The notes: a model not told the origin generated them from the sequence alone. Counted from the stretch's first letter, positions 32,820 through 41,853 are shown. The stretch is DNA of 64,000 nucleotides from an uncultured bacterium (GCA_905215645.1 CAJMQS010000003.1:1-64000); one strand, 5' to 3'. Program-made: numbers and translations.

Positions 32820-32895
32820 TGGTGGGCGCTAACAGGATCGAACTGCTGACATTCTGCTTGTAAGGCAGACGCTCTCCCAGCTGAGCTAAGCGCCC
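32820..32895 (-). tRNA. tRNA-Val (anticodon TAC)
   Basis: 76 bases with encoded CCA, starting GGGCGCTTAGCTCAGCTGGG. The anticodon loop CTTACAA gives TAC. Confidence 0.97.
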
Positions 32896-32905
32896 GAAAA
32901 AAATG

Positions 32906-32980
32906 TGGTGACCGGAGGGGGAATCGAACCCCCGATACCGCCGTGAAAGGGCGGTGTCTTAACCGCTTGACCATCCGGCC
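32906..32980 (-). tRNA. tRNA-Glu (anticodon TTC)
   Basis: 75 bases with encoded CCA, starting GGCCGGATGGTCAAGCGGTT. The anticodon loop CTTTCAC gives TTC, with the usual Glu D-arm. Confidence 0.97.
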
Positions 32981-32983
32981 ACA

Positions 32984-33058
32984 TGGCTCCCCGAGTAAGA
33001 CTCGAACTTACAACAACTCGATTAACAGTCGAGTGCTCTACCATTGAGCTATCGGGGA
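32984..33058 (-). tRNA. tRNA-Asn (anticodon GTT)
   Basis: 75 bases with encoded CCA, starting TCCCCGATAGCTCAATGGTA. The anticodon loop CTGTTAA gives GTT. It is the first gene of the tRNA transcript. Confidence 0.97.
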
Positions 33059-33086
33059 ATTTAGACGCTTATGCGTTGCGAGGATT

Positions 33087-33115
33087 ATTATATTAAATAT
33101 GGTACAAAATGTCAA
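33087..33115 (-). promoter_or_regulatory. Consensus promoter of the tRNA operon
   Basis: Read leftward: -35 TTGACA (33110-33115), 17-base spacer, -10 TATAAT (33087-33092). Both hexamers are perfect sigma-70/sigmaA consensus. It lies 29 bases before the tRNA-Asn gene and should drive all six tRNAs. Confidence 0.92.
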
Positions 33116-33163
33116 CAGGGTTTCTCGATTTTTTTCAAGAAAATTTGAACAGCCCCGCCTCAC

Positions 33164-33443
33164 GCTAAAAAAAGATGTCAGAGTAGGTCAGATGCGCGAA
33201 TGTGAAGATATAGTCTGCGTGGCATTCCTCCGATTTTTTCCAGGCACACGAGATGTGTCCAGCTGCGCGAAAGCGGGGATTTTCGAATGCGGCATAGTAC
33301 TCTTTCCAATCTCTTCCAGGTGCGGAAGATGTGCCCAGATACGCGAAAGCGGGAAATTTGGTCCGTGGCATAGTACATATTGGTACATGCCGCGAACCAA
33401 ATTTCTCGCTGACAAAGTAGATGGGTGCATATTCCGCACCTGG
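33164..33443. repeat. Cluster of four degenerate ~61-bp repeats
   Basis: Three direct copies occur with a 76-base period: a decayed one at about 33164-33230, then 33240-33300 and 33316-33376. A fourth copy is inverted at 33383-33443. Shared landmarks are CCAGG...AGATGTG, GCGCGAAAGCGGG and GGCATAGTAC. The copies are roughly three-quarters identical. The short frames across the repeats have no ribosome sites, so the region is taken as non-coding. Confidence 0.75.
33316..33443. repeat. Long inverted repeat (61-base arms, 6-base loop)
   Basis: 33316-33376 is matched by the reverse complement of 33383-33443 along all 61 bases with scattered mismatches; the loop is ATATTG. The inner 28 bases or so (through GAAATTTGG and GGCAT) pair best. 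It lies between the 3' end of the heme operon and the tRNA promoter. It could act as a transcription stop, an RNA structure or a decayed small mobile repeat. Confidence 0.75.
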
Positions 33444-33457
33444 GTTATGCGGCAGCG

Positions 33458-34861
33458 CTAGCCCTGCTCCGCCACCCTCGCCTCCGCTACTTTCCCCTTC
33501 TCCGCGCCTTCCAGGAGCACTTCCACACACTCCAGGACGGTCTGGGTCATGTTCACTTCCCAGAACTGGCCCGCTTCGGTAAGGTGATACAGATATCCAT
33601 TGTACTTCCAGAGGCCGTACTCTTCCCATAGGCCTCCCAGCCACTGGAGACCGGAAAGACGGCTGTCCATCCGGGCCAGGTCTTCCAGATCCAGACGGCA
33701 CTGGTTCAGCTGGGCCTGGATCCGGTCAGCGATCCGGGCATAAGGAGATTCCTGCTGGAGGAACATAAGGGGTTTCTGGCGGGCGGATACCATCCGTTCA
33801 TACATGGGCAGGGCCCGGTGGAGCATGGTGGAGACTCCGTCCACATGACCTCCGGCTCCGCAGCCGAAGGGGAACAGATGGACTCCGCTCCGGGCAAGGG
33901 TGTTGTACAGGCTCCGTTCTCGGTTATTCCGGGCCCAATGGCAGAAGCTGAGCCGCTTCCAGCCCTGGGCATCCAGGTAGCCTTTCCCCCAGGCAAAGAG
34001 AGCCGTCTGCTGCCGGGTGGTGGCCGCCGGAGACAGTCGGCCCTTTTGGATGGAAAGGGCCAAGTCGCTTTTGTCGAACACATCCAGCTGGTACAGATCC
34101 GCGCCATCCACTCCGGACTGGACCAGCAATTCCACATCTTTTTTCCAGACTTTCAGGGTCTGATCCGGGAGCCCGTACATCAGGTCGATGACCACGGCAC
34201 ACTGGTTCCAGGCCGAAAGAGCCCGGAGTTTTTCCAAAACGGCATCCTGATCATCGATCCGACCCACCTGCTGGCGGACTTTGGTATCGAAGGACTGGAC
34301 TCCCAAGGACATCCGATTGACCCCTTCCGCAAACCACACTTCCATCTTTTCTGGTACCAGGTCATGGATCCGGCCTTCTAGGGTCAATTCACAGTCATTG
34401 GACAAGGGCAGGCATCGATGGATGGCGGAAAGGAGCTTCCGGGCATTTTTCGGTGCCAGAGAAGTGGGCGTCCCCCCACCGATGAACACGGCCTGGATGG
34501 GAGCTGCCTGGAGCCGGGGCTGGGCCGCATCCTGTTCCAATTCCCGGACCAGGAGATCCACATAGCGGTCTTCTGCCTCCTGGCTGGTTCCATTCTGGAA
34601 GAACCCGCAGTACAGGCATTTGGTCTTGCAGAAGGGAATGTGGAAATAAGCCATTTGGGTGGGCTGGCCCTGGGGGGCTCCCTGGAGGGTCTTCTGCCAT
34701 ACATCCTGGACCAGGGGCGGCGGGATCATTTTCCCCTGCATCCCCGCATGGACCACCCGCTTCCGGTCAAAAGCCAAGGCCAAGGGGTCCGGGCTTTTCC
34801 GTCCGAACTGGAGTACCTGCGCTTCCGGAGAGAGCTGTGAGAAATATGTTTCCAGATCCAT
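33458..34861 (-). CDS. hutW: ChuW/HutW-type anaerobic heme-degrading radical SAM enzyme
   Basis: 467 residues of the HemN-like radical SAM superfamily. The cluster motif is CKTKCLYCGF (Cys78, 82, 85), with FIGGGTPTSLAPK near residue 128 and NRMSLGVQSFDTKVRQQVGR later. The long N-terminal extension and C-terminal part, with the context of a TonB-linked heme importer and a flavodoxin, fit the ChuW/HutW family, which opens the heme ring without oxygen to release iron and make anaerobilin. A true HemN (coproporphyrinogen dehydrogenase) is the alternative; context favours HutW. It is the last gene of the operon. Confidence 0.85.
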   Translation of the reverse strand: MDLETYFSQLSPEAQVLQFGRKSPDPLALAFDRKRVVHAGMQGKMIPPPLVQDVWQKTLQGAPQGQPTQMAYFHIPFCKTKCLYCGFFQNGTSQEAEDRYVDLLVRELEQDAAQPRLQAAPIQAVFIGGGTPTSLAPKNARKLLSAIHRCLPLSNDCELTLEGRIHDLVPEKMEVWFAEGVNRMSLGVQSFDTKVRQQVGRIDDQDAVLEKLRALSAWNQCAVVIDLMYGLPDQTLKVWKKDVELLVQSGVDGADLYQLDVFDKSDLALSIQKGRLSPAATTRQQTALFAWGKGYLDAQGWKRLSFCHWARNNRERSLYNTLARSGVHLFPFGCGAGGHVDGVSTMLHRALPMYERMVSARQKPLMFLQQESPYARIADRIQAQLNQCRLDLEDLARMDSRLSGLQWLGGLWEEYGLWKYNGYLYHLTEAGQFWEVNMTQTVLECVEVLLEGAEKGKVAEARVAEQG

Positions 34862-34864
34862 GGC

Positions 34865-35392
34865 TCACCCGTTCCCTTCCAGCTGCCTCAGCACGTCCCT
34901 GGCAAACGCGGCGGCAGCTTCTAAGTCCTGGGCATCGGGATGGGTGGAAGCAGCCTTGTGCCGGGCTTCGCTTTGGGGATTGCGCCCATGGAGGCTTTCC
35001 GGCGGAAAACGCTTGTACATGGCTTCAATGAGCTTAGTGTCCACCTTTCCCTGGCAGATGAAGGAGTCCACTGGCTCCACTCCTTCCGGCAGCAGAGCGG
35101 CCCCTTTTTCCAGCGATCCTCTGGCATGATCACTGTGGGGATCAGCTCCTAAGGTAGCAAAGAGAGCCACATGGGGGTTGTGGAGCCGAGGAAGGGCTTT
35201 CTGCGCTGCCGCATCAGCGGTGCCTTTGTCCACCCAGTACCCCAGGAATACACAGTCATAGGCATCCAAATCTTCCGGAAGCGGCTGTGTCAGATCCAGG
35301 CAGGGTGTCCCTACCGGCAGGGCCGAAGCGATGGCTTCCGCTACTTTGCGGGTATTGCCGGTACGGCTGGAATACAGTACGATGATTTTCAT
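34865..35392 (-). CDS. Flavodoxin family protein
   Basis: 175 residues from the ATG at 35392 (AGGAGG six bases upstream). The FMN phosphate loop is SSRTGNTRKVAEAIA at the N-terminus, followed by DCVFLGYWVDKGTADAAA and ALFATLGADPHSDHA, as in long-chain flavodoxin-like proteins. It sits three bases from the HutW gene, so it is a good candidate for the electron donor to the radical SAM enzyme or to a tetrapyrrole reductase. It resembles the flavodoxins called BilS near bilirubin reductases, but no BilR-like gene is in the window. Confidence 0.85.
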   Translation of the reverse strand: MKIIVLYSSRTGNTRKVAEAIASALPVGTPCLDLTQPLPEDLDAYDCVFLGYWVDKGTADAAAQKALPRLHNPHVALFATLGADPHSDHARGSLEKGAALLPEGVEPVDSFICQGKVDTKLIEAMYKRFPPESLHGRNPQSEARHKAASTHPDAQDLEAAAAFARDVLRQLEGNG

Positions 35393-35403
35393 AGGCTTCC
35401 TCC

Positions 35404-37389
35404 TTAGAATTTCCATTCAGCGCCCGCTCTCCAGACGCGGCCGTCGGTCCAGATGCTGTCGCTGCTGTCGAATTTCTTGTTGAACAAGTTGTCGATGCCG
35501 GCATACAGGGACATTTTTCCAATGTCCTTGGTAACTACGAAATTGGTCAGGCTGTAGGAATAGGATTTGTTGTTGGCGCTGGTGAGATAGTTCTGGTACC
35601 ACTGGTTATAGAGAGTGGCCGTCCAGGGATCCTTCTTGGCATCGGTCCAGGACAGTTCCACAGTGCCGGTATTGAGAGCCCGTCCCGTGAGCCGCTTGTT
35701 GGTGTTCCCATCCCGGGCATCCAGGTAGGTGTAATTGGCCCGAGCGCTCCAGTGTTTGTCGAATTTGTACTTGGTTTCCGCTTCCACACCGTTGAAAGTA
35801 GCTTTGTCCACGTTCCGATACCGGTAGATGAAAGTCATGGCCCCACCACTGAAGCTGCGGGATACGCTTTCCGCATCGATCAGGTTGGAGATTTTATTGT
35901 GGAAATAGGTGAGTTTTCCCGTGGCTTTTCCCTTTTCTCCTTCCAGGCTGATATCGAAGTTGGTGGATTTTTCCGGCTGCAGGTCCGGATTCCCTTCTAC
36001 GATCACCCGCATAGAGGCAATGGGGGAATGGATCATCTGGGAATACAGTTCGAAGATGGTAGGAGCCCGGAAAGCTTTGCCATAATTGATCTTCAGACGG
36101 CTGGCCTTGCTGAAGCTATAGGTGAGCCCGGCCCGGGGAGACCATTCGCTGCCGAAACTGTCATGATGGTCAAACCGCACAGACGGGATGAACATCAATT
36201 TATCCCCCAGCTTCATCTCATCTTCCACATAGAAAGCATAGGAATTCTGGCTGGCTGAGCCATAAGGACTGCTCATGCCCAGATAATACTCCGTCCTTGT
36301 ACCGCCCCCCGGATTGGCAAAGCGGGTCCCCCCGGCTTTCTGGTTCTTCACTTCCATACCGTAAGTCAGGGTGTTATTCTTATCCATCTTGTAGGTGTTC
36401 TTGGCTTCATTGACCCAGGTAGAATACCGGGCATGGTTGAAATCGTTCCAGGCAGTCACGGTCCGGGTCCGGTCTACTTTCCCCAGCCGGCTGTAATAAG
36501 ACTGGATCTCCCAGTCGTTTTTCCGGTCAAAGCCGTAATATTTCACATGATAGTCGGAGCGATTGTTGTCATAGTAGCTGGTGGTGGTTCCTGCAGTGGT
36601 GCTGGCGGACAGGCTGGTGAGCTGTTCCTTCATGAAGCTGGCTCCGAAATCCAGGCCGCTGTGGTCATTGAACCGATAATTGCCGTTCACGGAAAAATTC
36701 CGCCGGGACCCGTACATGTTGGTGCTGCCGTTGTTGTCCTCTTTCCGGACCTTGGTCAGATTGAAATCGAAGTTCATATTCAGCTTCCCCATGTCCCCGG
36801 TGGAAAAACCTCCGTAAACGGAAGATTCCAGACTTCCGGTGCGGGTCCCCGCATAGCCTCCCTGGGGTTTGTTCTTCTTGGTGATGATATTGATGACCCC
36901 GCCGGTGGCATCACTGCCCCACACGGCAGAACCGGATCCCCTAAGGATCTCGATCCGGTCGATCTGGTTCACGTTGATCCGATCCAGCTCATACGCATTC
37001 ATGGTGCTGGCGGAGTCTTCTCCGGCAATCCGGCGGCCGTCCACCAGGATCAAAGTTTCCGTAGTTCCCATACCCCGGACGCTTACGTTGTTCCCCACCA
37101 TGGAAGTGCCATTCCGGGACACGTCGATGCCCGTAGCATTCTTGATGGCATCCCGGACATTGTAGGCCCCTTTCTTTTTCATTTCTTCTGCCTTGATCAC
37201 CTGGACGGCCATGGGGACTTTCTTTTCTTCCAGCTTGCTCCGGGTGGCGGTGACGACCGTCTCTCCCAGTTCCAAGTTCTCCATGGCATCCTCAGATGCT
37301 TCCGCAGCACTGCACAGCTGGGCACCGCCCAGTACGGCTGCCAGGCTGATTGCCAGCAGGATCCTTCTCTTCAACCATGCTTGATCCAT
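35404..37389 (-). CDS. TonB-dependent outer-membrane receptor, probably for heme
   Basis: 661 residues. A signal peptide (RRILLAISLAAVLGGAQLCS), a TonB-box-like ETVVTATRS and a plug domain (MKKKGAYNVRDAIKNATGID, NNVSVRGMGTTETLILVDGR, DRIEILRGSGSAVWGSDATG) precede a 22-strand barrel ending in Phe (RAGAEWKF). In the barrel, FRAPTIFELY and GNPDLQPEKS flank a His, like the FRAP/NPNL boxes of heme receptors. GGAG lies before the ATG. It should pull heme or a heme-like ligand across the outer membrane using ExbB/ExbD/TonB encoded upstream. Confidence 0.92.
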   Translation of the reverse strand: MDQAWLKRRILLAISLAAVLGGAQLCSAAEASEDAMENLELGETVVTATRSKLEEKKVPMAVQVIKAEEMKKKGAYNVRDAIKNATGIDVSRNGTSMVGNNVSVRGMGTTETLILVDGRRIAGEDSASTMNAYELDRINVNQIDRIEILRGSGSAVWGSDATGGVINIITKKNKPQGGYAGTRTGSLESSVYGGFSTGDMGKLNMNFDFNLTKVRKEDNNGSTNMYGSRRNFSVNGNYRFNDHSGLDFGASFMKEQLTSLSASTTAGTTTSYYDNNRSDYHVKYYGFDRKNDWEIQSYYSRLGKVDRTRTVTAWNDFNHARYSTWVNEAKNTYKMDKNNTLTYGMEVKNQKAGGTRFANPGGGTRTEYYLGMSSPYGSASQNSYAFYVEDEMKLGDKLMFIPSVRFDHHDSFGSEWSPRAGLTYSFSKASRLKINYGKAFRAPTIFELYSQMIHSPIASMRVIVEGNPDLQPEKSTNFDISLEGEKGKATGKLTYFHNKISNLIDAESVSRSFSGGAMTFIYRYRNVDKATFNGVEAETKYKFDKHWSARANYTYLDARDGNTNKRLTGRALNTGTVELSWTDAKKDPWTATLYNQWYQNYLTSANNKSYSYSLTNFVVTKDIGKMSLYAGIDNLFNKKFDSSDSIWTDGRVWRAGAEWKF

Positions 37390-37453
37390 CGTAACGCTCC
37401 TTTACTGTTGAATTTTGCAAGTCATTCCTTGCCGCATATTCCAGATTCCCCCT

Positions 37454-37492
37454 GGGAGACTGAGCCGCCTGAAAAGCCGCGCCCAGTCTCCC
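37454..37492. promoter_or_regulatory. Stem-loop between tonB and the receptor gene
   Basis: GGGAGACTG (37454-37462) pairs with CAGTCTCCC (37484-37492), with a second short GC stem inside the loop. No strong T-run follows in the leftward direction. It may tune receptor expression relative to the energizing genes, or be an RNA processing site. Confidence 0.45.
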
Positions 37493-37496
37493 TGTT

Positions 37497-38288
37497 TCAG
37501 TTCAGCCGGAAGGTAAACGTTTTCGTTGCGTAGCACCGGACCGGATACCCTTCCTTATACGCCGGTTCGAACTGATATCCATAAGCCGCATCCAGAGCCG
37601 CCTGGTCCATCTGGCTATAGCCGGATCCGGAGATCACAGAAGCACTTTCCACGGAACCGTCTTTGCCCACGATCATCCGGACCCGGACGGATCCTTGGAG
37701 GCCATGGTTCTGCAGGGCCGAAGGATATTCCGGATCCGGTCCCCCTAGGAAACTGGCGGATACGTCGGACTGGACGGCTTCCGTATCGAAGCCAGGCCCG
37801 TCACCCCCTGCCGGTCCCGGAGGTTCTCCTGGGCTTCCTGCCGGATTGCCCCCGTTAGGGACACCCTCCGGGCTTCCCCCTTCCGGATCCCCCTGGGCAG
37901 CCGTCCCGGGCTGGGCTGCCGCTCCAGCTGCTACTGATCTGACAGAGGAGGCCGCTGCCGTCGGACGGTCCTCTGCCACCTGTCCATCAGAGATCACATC
38001 CTGAGGGGCTGACTGTATCACCGGTGCGGGAGTGCTTTCCTGGGAGGCCGCCTGCTGCTGGGCTGCAGCAGGCGCCGGGGGATTCCCGTTCCCCAGATGG
38101 GCTCCCGGCACTTCCCCATAGCCGTGATAGGGACTGCCGGAAACGATGTCCACCGTGTAGATTGGATCCTGAACCTGCTGCTTCTGGTAGGCCTGGTAGC
38201 CGGCAGCTCCCACCAGCAGAAAGAAAATCAAATGGGCTCCCAGGGACACCAGCAGTCCTTTACTGCCGTCACAGATTTCCATGGGCAT
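37497..38288 (-). CDS. tonB: TonB energy transducer
   Basis: 263 residues from the ATG at 38288 (an ATG two codons later is equally possible). An N-terminal transmembrane helix (GLLVSLGAHLIFFLLVGAAG) is followed by a long Pro/Gly/Ala/Gln-rich periplasmic span and a C-terminal TonB domain: DPEYPSALQNHGLQGSVRVR, VIVxxGSGYSQMDQAALDAA-like region and PVRCYATKTFTFRLN. The gene overlaps exbD. Confidence 0.92.
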   Translation of the reverse strand: MPMEICDGSKGLLVSLGAHLIFFLLVGAAGYQAYQKQQVQDPIYTVDIVSGSPYHGYGEVPGAHLGNGNPPAPAAAQQQAASQESTPAPVIQSAPQDVISDGQVAEDRPTAAASSVRSVAAGAAAQPGTAAQGDPEGGSPEGVPNGGNPAGSPGEPPGPAGGDGPGFDTEAVQSDVSASFLGGPDPEYPSALQNHGLQGSVRVRMIVGKDGSVESASVISGSGYSQMDQAALDAAYGYQFEPAYKEGYPVRCYATKTFTFRLN

Positions 38289-38691
38289 CCGCCTTTTCCG
38301 CTGCCAGCCCCACACGGACGATCCCGGCCGCTTTGCAGTCATCCAGCAGGCTCAGGATGGTCTGGTAAGAGGCCCTGCCATCTCCGTAGATGACCAGAGA
38401 AAATTGGGGATCTTTGGCAGCTGCCTGCTTGGCCTGGGCCAGCAGCGCCTCCCGGGTGATGGGCTTCGTCCCCAGGTACAGGCTCCCATCTTCCCGGACT
38501 GCCACATTGAACCGACTCTCCTGCTGGGTCTGCGCTTGGGTAGCAGCCGGCAGCTGCACCGGTACGGTCTGCACTTCGCTCATGTTCATCGTGGTGACGA
38601 TGAAGAACACCAGCAGCAGGAAGCTCATATCGATCATGGGACTGATCATGATCCCGATTTCATTCTTTTTCCGGTTTTTCAGCTTGATCAT
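38269..38691 (-). CDS. exbD: ExbD/TolR proton-channel subunit
   Basis: 140 residues from the ATG at 38691 (AAGGAGG five bases upstream). One transmembrane helix in MISPMIDMSFLLLVFFIVTT holds the key Asp in PMIDM. The periplasmic part (VREDGSLYLGTKPITREALL, FSLVIYGDGRASYQTILSLL) is the usual ExbD domain. It works with ExbB to energise TonB. Overlaps both neighbours. Confidence 0.95.
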   Translation of the reverse strand: MIKLKNRKKNEIGIMISPMIDMSFLLLVFFIVTTMNMSEVQTVPVQLPAATQAQTQQESRFNVAVREDGSLYLGTKPITREALLAQAKQAAAKDPQFSLVIYGDGRASYQTILSLLDDCKAAGIVRVGLAAEKADAHGNL

Positions 38692-39341
38692 GCCCGCCTC
38701 CTTTCCGGATGGCAGCACACGCTGCAGGTTTCCTTTTTCCGTACGGCTTCCAAGAGGGTGTTGCCCATTTCTTCGATGTTCAAAGTAATGATCTTCATCC
38801 GCCGCTCAAAGTAGCCGTGGAAGACCACTGCTACGATGGAAATGCATAGGCCAAACACCGTAGTGATCAAGGCTTCAGCCAGACCCGAAGTGACTCCCAT
38901 GGGGTTGGTCATCCGCTGGGTGATGTGGTTGAAGGCGCCCATCATCCCGGTTACTGTCCCCAAAAGCCCCAGGACTGGTGCCAAGGTGACGATGATATTC
39001 AGATAGGGCAGGTGGTTCTCGAACTTGTCCAGAGCCCGCTCCGCTCGATAGCTGATGAAATTCTCCAGATATTCGTAATTGTCATGGCGTTCCATGACGA
39101 TGGTGGCCAGTTTGGCGATTTCTCCCTGGGTCCGGTCCGCCAGTTCCTTGGCCTGGTTCCAATCGTTGTTCTCCACACACTGGCAGAACTGTTTGGTAAA
39201 GTGCCGTCCGCTGTCCGCTTTTCGGAAGAACAGCATCCGTTCCACCCCAATGGCCAGGGCAGCAATGGAACAGACAAGGAGGGGCCACATGACCCATCCT
39301 CCTTTGATGAAATAATCCACGCCTGCAGTCAAGATGTTCAT
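38688..39341 (-). CDS. exbB: ExbB/TolQ/MotA-family proton-channel subunit
   Basis: 217 residues from the ATG at 39341. Three membrane segments are visible: GGWVMWPLLVCSIAALAIGV, NIIVTLAPVLGLLGTVTGMM and ALITTVFGLCISIVAVVFHG. The conserved TLAPVLGLLGTVTGM motif is diagnostic. The start has GAAGGAA upstream, and the 3' end overlaps exbD. Confidence 0.95.
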   Translation of the reverse strand: MNILTAGVDYFIKGGWVMWPLLVCSIAALAIGVERMLFFRKADSGRHFTKQFCQCVENNDWNQAKELADRTQGEIAKLATIVMERHDNYEYLENFISYRAERALDKFENHLPYLNIIVTLAPVLGLLGTVTGMMGAFNHITQRMTNPMGVTSGLAEALITTVFGLCISIVAVVFHGYFERRMKIITLNIEEMGNTLLEAVRKKETCSVCCHPERRRA

Positions 39342-41074
39342 TTTCCTTCTCTCTTTCCAGCCGTTGGTATCCCGGCTTCTTTCTTCCATAATGCATAATA
39401 AAAACCCCGTCGCTGCAGCAGTTCTGCTGGAGGGCCTTTTTCCACGATCCGTCCCTGGTCCAGGACCAGGATGGTATCGGCTTGGCTCACTGTGCTGAGC
39501 CGATGGGCCACCATCAAGGTAGTCCTGCCCCGGGCCAGTTTTTCCAGTTCCCCTTGGATCTGCCGTTCGGTGATATTGTCCAAGGCGGAAGTGGCTTCAT
39601 CCAGTACCACAATGGGAGCATCCTTCAGGAAAGCCCGGGCTAGAGCCAGGCGCTGACGCTGGCCTCCCGAAAGCCGCACACCCCGTTCTCCGATTTCCGT
39701 AGCAAAAGCGTCAGGAAGATCCTGGATGAAATCCAGGGCCCGGGCCGCTTCCGCCGCTTCCCCGATGGCTTCTGCCGGTTTGCTGAAATCCCCGTAGGCG
39801 ATGTTGTGCCGGATGGAATCGGAAAACAGGAACACGTCCTGGGAAACCAGTCCAATCTGCTTTCTCAGGCTTTCCCGGCTGTAGTGGCGGATGTCCAATC
39901 CGTCCACCAGGATGCAGCCCTCCGTAGGTTCATAGAACCGGAGGAGCAGGCTCACCAGGGTGGTCTTTCCGGCTCCCGTAGCTCCCACAAAGGCTGCCTT
40001 CGTCCCCGGTTCCAGGATGAAGGAGATATGCCGGAGAATGGGCCTTCCTCCCGGGTACTGGAAGGACACATTCCGGAATTCGATCCGGCCCCGGAGGGGA
40101 GGCAGTCCAGGAAGCTCTCCCCCGCTTTCCTCCGGTTCTTCCAGGAGACGATATAACCTCCGGAACCCGGCCATGCTTTTCTGGTAAGTTTCCACGAACA
40201 GGGTCAGTTTCATCACCGGTTTCAGGAATACCCCCACATAGAGGAAAAAAGCCACCAGGTCCCCCAGATCCAGGGCCCCCTGGCGGATGCGCCAGGCCCC
40301 AAGGAGAAGGATCAGCAGGTTGATGGAATTGGTGAAGAGATTGATGCTGGCATTGAAATAAGCCCGGATCTGGAAAGATTTCCGTCTGGCCTGGAAGTAT
40401 TTTCCTGCAGCCCGGGCAAAAGAACGCCGGTTGTGGGTTTCCGCTGTGAAGGCCTTCACCATCCGGATGCCGTTGAGGTTTTCTTCTCCCAGAGCGGAAA
40501 GCCGTCCATACTCTTGCCGCACCGCCTGGAAACTGTCCCGGAGCTTCAGGTTGATCCAAGCAGTATGGATGGCCTTAACGCCCATCAGAAGGACAACAGC
40601 GCTTCCCAGGTAAGGGTCCAAGGTCACCAGCAGGAAAGCCGTCCCCGTCAGGCTGAAGCAGCAGACCAACAGATCATTGGGGATCCGGGACGCCAGTTCC
40701 CCCGCTTCCGCCACATCCCCAGTGAGGGTAGCCAGCAGCTGTCCGGTATGGGCATGGTCGAAAAAAGCAAAAGGCAGCTTCTGGAGATGGGCAAAAAGAT
40801 CTTTCCGCATATCATTCTCCATACCGGCGCTCAGGATCCCACTGCCCCAAGAAACGGCAAAGAGCAGCAGGAAATTCAGGCAGTAAGCCATGCCCAGCCA
40901 AAAGCACCAGCGAAGGATCCGATTCCATTCCCCACTGGGCAGTTCCGTCTGCAGGATATGCCGCACGCCCCAAGGGAACAGCAGCTCCAGCAGAGCTCCC
41001 AGGATGGCTCCCAAAGCAAGCAGCCCTGTCAGCATCCGATATCTCCGGTAATAGGACAAAAAACAGCGGAGCAT
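39338..41074 (-). CDS. ABC exporter, fused membrane and ATPase domains (MsbA-like)
   Basis: 578 residues. An N-terminal six-helix membrane domain (MLTGLLALGAILGALLELLF, LVVTLDPYLGSAVVLLMGVK) precedes an ATPase domain with Walker A GATGAGKTTLVSLLLRFYEP, signature LSGGQRQRLALARAF and Walker B IVVLDEATSALD. It is embedded between the heme importer ATPase and exbB with coupled starts, so it probably belongs to heme or tetrapyrrole handling, for example export of surplus heme or breakdown products. That substrate is inferred from context only. Confidence 0.88.
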   Translation of the reverse strand: MLRCFLSYYRRYRMLTGLLALGAILGALLELLFPWGVRHILQTELPSGEWNRILRWCFWLGMAYCLNFLLLFAVSWGSGILSAGMENDMRKDLFAHLQKLPFAFFDHAHTGQLLATLTGDVAEAGELASRIPNDLLVCCFSLTGTAFLLVTLDPYLGSAVVLLMGVKAIHTAWINLKLRDSFQAVRQEYGRLSALGEENLNGIRMVKAFTAETHNRRSFARAAGKYFQARRKSFQIRAYFNASINLFTNSINLLILLLGAWRIRQGALDLGDLVAFFLYVGVFLKPVMKLTLFVETYQKSMAGFRRLYRLLEEPEESGGELPGLPPLRGRIEFRNVSFQYPGGRPILRHISFILEPGTKAAFVGATGAGKTTLVSLLLRFYEPTEGCILVDGLDIRHYSRESLRKQIGLVSQDVFLFSDSIRHNIAYGDFSKPAEAIGEAAEAARALDFIQDLPDAFATEIGERGVRLSGGQRQRLALARAFLKDAPIVVLDEATSALDNITERQIQGELEKLARGRTTLMVAHRLSTVSQADTILVLDQGRIVEKGPPAELLQRRGFYYALWKKEAGIPTAGKREGK

Positions 41075-41853
41075 CAGCTGATCTCCCGATAGGCCAGGAT
41101 GGGCCGTTTCCGGCCCGGCAGCCGGACCACATCGCAGTCCACCTGGTAGACTTCCCGGAGCATCTGGGAGGTGATCACTGCTTCCGGCGGTCCTTCGGCG
41201 TATTTCTTCCCGTCTTTAATCACTACCACCCGGTCGCTGACTTCCAAAGCCTGCCCCAGATCGTGAAGGACCATGATGATGCCCAGACCATTTTCCCGGT
41301 TCAGTTTCTTCACCAGCTGCATCACTTCGTATTGATAGGAAATGTCCAGAAAGGTAGTAGGTTCATCCAGGAACAGGAGATCCGGCTGCTGAGCCAGTAC
41401 CGCTGCGATCCATACCCGCTGGGCCTCACCTCCGGAACAGTCACAAATCCGTTTGTCCCGGAGTTTCCTGACTCCGGTGGCTTCCATGGCCCATTCCACC
41501 ACTGCATCATCTTCCGGTGAATTTCCGCTGTGCCAGTCTTGATAGGGGACCCGTCCAAAGCTGACCAGCTGTCGTACGGAAAAATCCGGGGGAGCCAGAT
41601 GCTGTTGGGGCAGGATCCCCACCTTTTGGGCAAAAGCTCGGGAAGAGATCTGGGGAAGGGGAGTCCCATTGCAGAGCACCGTCCCCTGCCGGCAGGGCAG
41701 GAGCCGAGTCAGTGTCTTGAGCACTGTGGATTTTCCCGATCCGTTGGGTCCCACAAAGGTGGTGATTTCTCCCTGGCGGATCTCGATGTCAAAATCTTGC
41801 AGGACCATCCGTCCTTCATATCCCAAGCCCAGTTTCATACCTTTAATTTCCAC
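41074..41853 (-). CDS. Heme/iron ABC importer ATPase (FepC/HmuV-like)
   Basis: 259 residues. Walker A FVGPNGSGKSTVLKTLTRLL, Walker B DLLFLDEPTTFLDISYQYEV and a signature with Cys in first position (ICDCSGGEAQRVWIAAVLAQ). The order and GILPQQHLAPPDFSVRQLV Q-loop region match iron-chelate/heme importers. It overlaps the permease gene. Substrate specificity (heme or siderophore) is decided by context. Confidence 0.92.
   Translation of the reverse strand: MEIKGMKLGLGYEGRMVLQDFDIEIRQGEITTFVGPNGSGKSTVLKTLTRLLPCRQGTVLCNGTPLPQISSRAFAQKVGILPQQHLAPPDFSVRQLVSFGRVPYQDWHSGNSPEDDAVVEWAMEATGVRKLRDKRICDCSGGEAQRVWIAAVLAQQPDLLFLDEPTTFLDISYQYEVMQLVKKLNRENGLGIIMVLHDLGQALEVSDRVVVIKDGKKYAEGPPEAVITSQMLREVYQVDCDVVRLPGRKRPILAYREIS

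Noticed and set aside
33164..33443. CRISPR array interpretation of the repeat cluster
   Set aside because: The repeats are long (61 bases), degenerate, separated by only 15 bases, and one copy is inverted; no cas genes are nearby.
33165..33701. Leftward frame of 178 residues over the repeat cluster
   Set aside because: It overlaps the HutW gene in another frame, has no ribosome site, and the apparent protein repeats only reflect the DNA repeats.
36433..37533. Rightward 366-residue frame opposite the TonB-dependent receptor
   Set aside because: Antisense shadow of a clear receptor gene; no start signal.
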